From Salaquimonas sp041736675 (lineage in GTDB: Bacteria > Pseudomonadota > Alphaproteobacteria > Rhizobiales > Rhizobiaceae), in NCBI GenBank assembly GCA_041736675.1, contig JBGSTD010000060.1, forward strand, positions 1-64,000: a stretch of 64,000 nucleotides of DNA, given 5' to 3'. The notes below the pieces were generated by a model. It did no database searches and was not told the DNA's origin. It saw only the letters and a program-made list of their open reading frames with translations. Position 1 is the first letter of the stretch. Each line of letters opens with the position of its first letter. Both the position numbers and the translations under genes were made by a program. Below, piece by piece: positions 60,918 to 64,000 of the stretch.

Positions 60918-62275
60918 TCCACATCCGCACCCTTGCGGCCAGATTGTTCACGTTGACTGCCATTTGGGCAATTTTTGCAATTGCTCTGGTCGCATGGTTT
61001 ATCAGCAATAATTACCGAGACAGTGTCGAGACAAATCTAGCGCAGCGGCTGACTGCCAATTTGTATAATATCATGGGAAGCATAAGCCTTGATGAAAACG
61101 GCAGACTGATTGGCAGGCCAGATTTGCGTGACTCGCGTTTTCAGGCTTTTCAATCAGGCTACTATTGGTCGGTGGTCGAAGTGAATGATCCCACAAACCA
61201 GATCAGTTCCGCATCCCTGATCGGCGAGAAGATTGAATTCCCGGCAAGCGTCGGTTTTGATGAAACTTTTCAACGCCAGACCAACATTCCAGACAAGTCA
61301 GATAATCAGTTGCTGGCCATCGAAGCACAAGTGTTTCTTGGGGAAGGTGATCGTCTCTTTTCATTCAAGATTACCGGAAACCGCTCTGAAATTGACGATC
61401 AAGTCAATCAGTTCATCAGTCAATTGCTTTTGGTTCTGGGTCTTTTTGCCATGGGCTTTGTAATGGTGACCTACTTCATCGTTCGAATTGGCCTTTCTCC
61501 CCTGCGTTCGGCAACTGAACGTCTGGGTGATATTCGCGAAGGAAGGGCGGAAAAACTTGAAGGTAGTTTTCCTTTGGAAATTCAGCCACTGATTGATGAG
61601 GCAAACGCACTTATTAGTTCCAACAAGATCGTGGTGGAGCGCGCCCGTACACAGGTTGGGAATCTGGCTCACTCCCTAAAGACCCCTTTGGCCGTATTGA
61701 AAAATGAATCAGTGAAGACCAAACCGGAACTGCGAACCATTATAGAACAGCAGATAAGTCAAATGCAGGGCCAGATACAATCTTACCTTGATAGGGCAAG
61801 AATTTCTGCGCGGGCCGGAACCGTAACATCGCGAACCGAGATCAAGCCGGTTTTCGATCGCATGATCAGGGTAATGCAGAAGCTCAATGCGCATCTGGAT
61901 TTTTCTCAGCATTTTCAGGACAACTCAGGCTATGTATTTTCTGGCGAACAACAGGATCTTGAGGAAATGTTGGGTAATCTCTTGGAAAATGCCGCAAAGT
62001 TTGCGAAAAGGTCTGTGCGTCTGACCGGCCGGATGAATTCCAAACATCTGGTCATAGAAGTTGAGGATGATGGCCCGGGTATGACGACGGAACAGGCAAA
62101 AATGGCTATTCGCCGTGGAACCCGTATTGACGAGACCAAACCTGGTTCCGGTTTGGGCCTGTCGATCGTTAAAGACATAACAAGCGAATATGGAGGTGAC
62201 ATCGAACTGGCGTCTTCAATGCTAGGCGGGCTAAAAGCGAGTCTTATACTCCCAGGCAATATCAAGAGGGCTTGA
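60914..62275 (+). CDS. feuQ: sensor histidine kinase (FeuQ-like)
   Basis: A 453-residue inner-membrane kinase: membrane helices at about residues 12-31 and 170-191 flank a periplasmic sensor domain of about 140 residues, followed by HAMP, the H-box with H253 in NLAHSLKTPLAVL, and the ATPase domain with DDGPGM and GSGLGLSIVKDI. It starts at GTG 60914, overlapping feuP. The periplasmic domain is the expected target of FeuN. Confidence 0.9.
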   Translation: MIHIRTLAARLFTLTAIWAIFAIALVAWFISNNYRDSVETNLAQRLTANLYNIMGSISLDENGRLIGRPDLRDSRFQAFQSGYYWSVVEVNDPTNQISSASLIGEKIEFPASVGFDETFQRQTNIPDKSDNQLLAIEAQVFLGEGDRLFSFKITGNRSEIDDQVNQFISQLLLVLGLFAMGFVMVTYFIVRIGLSPLRSATERLGDIREGRAEKLEGSFPLEIQPLIDEANALISSNKIVVERARTQVGNLAHSLKTPLAVLKNESVKTKPELRTIIEQQISQMQGQIQSYLDRARISARAGTVTSRTEIKPVFDRMIRVMQKLNAHLDFSQHFQDNSGYVFSGEQQDLEEMLGNLLENAAKFAKRSVRLTGRMNSKHLVIEVEDDGPGMTTEQAKMAIRRGTRIDETKPGSGLGLSIVKDITSEYGGDIELASSMLGGLKASLILPGNIKRA

Positions 62276-62685
62276 TGAAAAGAAAATTTCCAGGAATGCA
62301 GTTGAAAAAGATCTCGATGGTCCTGTCTTTGACTGTCGGCCTCGCTAGCTGCATAACCACCTCCCAATCACTTGATGCAGGCCCGCGTGCGCTCCTGTCC
62401 CAGGGTCTTGTCGCTGGTGAGTTTGGTTCCGGTCTGGATAATGCTGCCAAGCGCAAGGCGCTGGATGCGGAAATCGAGGCTTTAACGAACGGGGTTCCAG
62501 GTTCGCAAACCAGATGGAGTGCCGCCAATGGCGTTTCGGGTATCGTGGTTCCCGCCCAATCTTTTGAAGTATCCGGCCGAGTCTGTCGCCGCTACAATCA
62601 CACCATCACAATAAAAGGCCAACTGAAGTCTGAAGATGCTACCGCCTGTCGCAATGAGAGCGGTATATGGGAGCCATTGCAGTAA
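62275..62685 (+). CDS. 17-kDa surface-antigen-like lipoprotein
   Basis: A 136-residue lipoprotein with a basic N-terminus and lipobox VGLASC (C26). The C-terminal RVCRRYNHTITIKGQ and ATACRNESGIWEPLQ follow the pattern of RT0821/Lpp0805-type surface proteins with two conserved cysteines. It starts at ATG 62275, overlapping the feuQ stop, so it is probably part of the feu operon. Confidence 0.8.
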   Translation: MKRKFPGMQLKKISMVLSLTVGLASCITTSQSLDAGPRALLSQGLVAGEFGSGLDNAAKRKALDAEIEALTNGVPGSQTRWSAANGVSGIVVPAQSFEVSGRVCRRYNHTITIKGQLKSEDATACRNESGIWEPLQ

Positions 62686-62739
62686 AGCTTTGGGCTTTTA
62701 CCTGCGACCTAGTGCCTTTTCCGTGATCCCGGCACACAT

Positions 62740-62764
62740 CTTTCTTTGATTTGGCGAAAGAAAG
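62740..62764. other. inverted repeat upstream of ccmI
   Basis: CTTTCTTT (62740-62747) and AAAGAAAG (62757-62764) form a perfect 8-bp inverted repeat ending 15 bp before the ccmI start. It could form a hairpin near the ribosome binding site or be a protein-binding site. Confidence 0.45.
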
Positions 62765-62779
62765 TATTATCAACACGCC

Positions 62780-63937
62780 ATGATGTTCTGGATTTTTGCA
62801 GCTTTTCTAACTTTTTTCGCGGCGCTGTGCGTTGTTGTCCCTTTTGCACGCAAATGGGAAACGCCAATTGACACAATCGAGTTTGACAAAGCCATTTACA
62901 AAGCGCGATTGGCGGAAATCGGCAATGACCTCGAGCTTGGAAGGATTTCCGACGAAGAGGCAAAGGCCGCAATCTCAGATGAAGGCAGAAAGCTGATTGC
63001 GCTGGACAAGAGTGAAAAGCAAGCCCGGGATCCCTCAAAATACAATCCCCTGATGGCAAAGATTGCTGTAGTTTTGGGTATCGTGATTTTACCCGCAGCG
63101 GCGATGGGATTTTACCTCACTTTGGGAAGCCCTTCATCACCTGATCAATCCCTGCAAAGCAGGCTTGAAATGGCTCCGGAAAACCAGTCCATCAACGAAC
63201 TGATTTCAAGAGCCGAAGCGCATCTTGCAAAAAATCCAGGTGACGCACAGGGCTGGAAAGTACTTGCGCCGGTATATTCTCGTCTCGAGCGATTTGAGGA
63301 TGCACAAAACGCCTGGGCCAATGTCTATCGGCTTGCCCCTGAAACCCCCGAGATACGATCAACACTGGGCGAAAGCATTGTGGCAGTTGCGAACGGCGTC
63401 GTAACTGCTGATGCACAGCAATTGTTTCTGGCCGAATTGGCAGCCGATCCATCTTCGGCAAAGGCACGGTTTTATCTTGCCATGGCGCTCGGTCAGGAAG
63501 GCAAGCACCGGGAAGCGGTGACAGCATGGCAGGAGCTTATTCGTGGTGGCAACAGCCAATCGCCATGGATGGAAGCCGCTCAGGCATTTTTGGCAGAATC
63601 AGCAAAAATCGCGAACGTTGATATCGGCAGTGGTATTGCAGGCGCTGAAACGGTACCTTCCAATCAGCCTGGCCCAAATGCTGAACAGATTGCATCTGCA
63701 TCCAAAATGAGTGCTGAGGATCGCAATGGAATGATTTTGGGGATGGTGCAGGGATTGTCAGACAAACTGGCTGAAAATCCTGATGACAAGGCAGGCTGGG
63801 AGCGTCTGATCCGTGCATACAGTGTTCTTGGCAAAAAAGACGAGGCGGCTGCGGCAATTGAAAAAGCAAAAGCTCATTTTGCCGGCGACGCAGAATTTGT
63901 TGCCATACTTGATGGATTCAGGAAACAGTTGCAATAG
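62780..63937 (+). CDS. ccmI: cytochrome c biogenesis protein CcmI
   Basis: CcmI delivers apocytochrome c to the heme ligase CcmFH. The 385-residue protein has two membrane helices (about residues 3-22 and 95-113), a cytoplasmic loop with RLAEIGNDLELGRISDEEAK, and a periplasmic TPR region (SINELISRAEAHLAKNPGDA and NPDDKAGWERLIRAYSVLGK). Two ATGs at 62780 and 62783 are possible. ccmE follows 16 bp later. The product would serve the c-type cytochromes encoded at 19.7-21.1 kb. Confidence 0.93.
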   Translation: MMFWIFAAFLTFFAALCVVVPFARKWETPIDTIEFDKAIYKARLAEIGNDLELGRISDEEAKAAISDEGRKLIALDKSEKQARDPSKYNPLMAKIAVVLGIVILPAAAMGFYLTLGSPSSPDQSLQSRLEMAPENQSINELISRAEAHLAKNPGDAQGWKVLAPVYSRLERFEDAQNAWANVYRLAPETPEIRSTLGESIVAVANGVVTADAQQLFLAELAADPSSAKARFYLAMALGQEGKHREAVTAWQELIRGGNSQSPWMEAAQAFLAESAKIANVDIGSGIAGAETVPSNQPGPNAEQIASASKMSAEDRNGMILGMVQGLSDKLAENPDDKAGWERLIRAYSVLGKKDEAAAAIEKAKAHFAGDAEFVAILDGFRKQLQ

Positions 63938-63953
63938 TTGGAGTAAGTGATCG

Positions 63954-64000
63954 ATGACGCGAAAACAAAAACGACTTTCAATCATTGCGGCCATTGGTTC
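63954..64000 (+). CDS. ccmE: cytochrome c heme chaperone CcmE, 5' end only
   Basis: Only the first 15 codons are in the window (MTRKQKRLSIIAAIG), matching the basic start and first part of the membrane helix of CcmE, the periplasmic heme chaperone. It follows ccmI as in the usual alphaproteobacterial ccmIEFH order. The identification relies on this short N-terminus and the gene order. Confidence 0.75.
   Translation, partial: MTRKQKRLSIIAAIG

Overview
The window is a chromosomal segment of an alphaproteobacterium, most likely Hyphomicrobiales (Rhizobiales). That placement rests on a MucR/Ros regulator, a feuNPQ-type osmosensory operon, a DUF6456 gene next to a DnaA-domain-IV protein, DUF5330, DUF1491, DUF2336 and DUF1254/DUF1214 genes, a smoS-mtlK polyol pair, and a complete Rhodobacter-type gene transfer agent (GTA) cluster. 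No tRNA, rRNA, CRISPR array, insertion sequence or integrase was found.

Layout. 0-2.3 kb: end of a polyol catabolic operon (sorbitol and mannitol dehydrogenases) and glyoxalase I. 2.6-9.1 kb: one-carbon block of formate-tetrahydrofolate ligase plus a two-subunit NAD-dependent formate dehydrogenase. 9.4-14.8 kb: sucC and sucD, separated by a small membrane protein, a VapBC-type toxin-antitoxin module and an exported protein, then pyruvate kinase. 14.8-23.6 kb: housekeeping and redox genes (Tat-exported repeat protein, HerA-like ATPase, haloacid dehalogenase, FeSOD, two c-type cytochromes, oligopeptidase B, MsrB). 23.7-31.4 kb: a ten-gene Mrp-like cation/proton antiporter operon on the minus strand, with three NuoL/M/N-type subunits and a free-standing DUF4040 subunit in place of a full MrpA. 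32-43.5 kb: MucR, replication-initiator-like and DUF genes, SufE, a PAS histidine kinase, peptidoglycan-binding protein, PBP1a and UPF0260. 43.6-44.3 kb: an AT-rich orphan gene with a HEPN-like Rx4H motif. 44.6-59.2 kb: the GTA structural cluster in RcGTA order (gp1 to gp15). 59.3-59.9 kb: a holin-like protein and an overlapping spanin-like pair. 59.9-62.7 kb: feuN-feuP-feuQ and a 17-kDa-antigen-like lipoprotein. 62.8-64 kb: ccmI and the first codons of ccmE.

Most notable points. (1) The GTA cluster looks complete, but its prohead protease has an in-frame UGA between the predicted catalytic Ser and Glu, so the particle is either decaying or needs readthrough. (2) A lysis-like cassette with overlapping spanin-like genes sits directly after the GTA tail-fibre gene. 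(3) A hairpin terminator lies just after the major capsid gene, and a small ORF is stitched between gp7 and gp8 by start/stop overlaps. (4) A toxin-antitoxin module sits inside the succinyl-CoA synthetase operon. (5) The Mrp-like operon has non-canonical composition, and one subunit appears to have AUA at its best-placed start position. All identifications come from reading the translated sequence; no database search was run.
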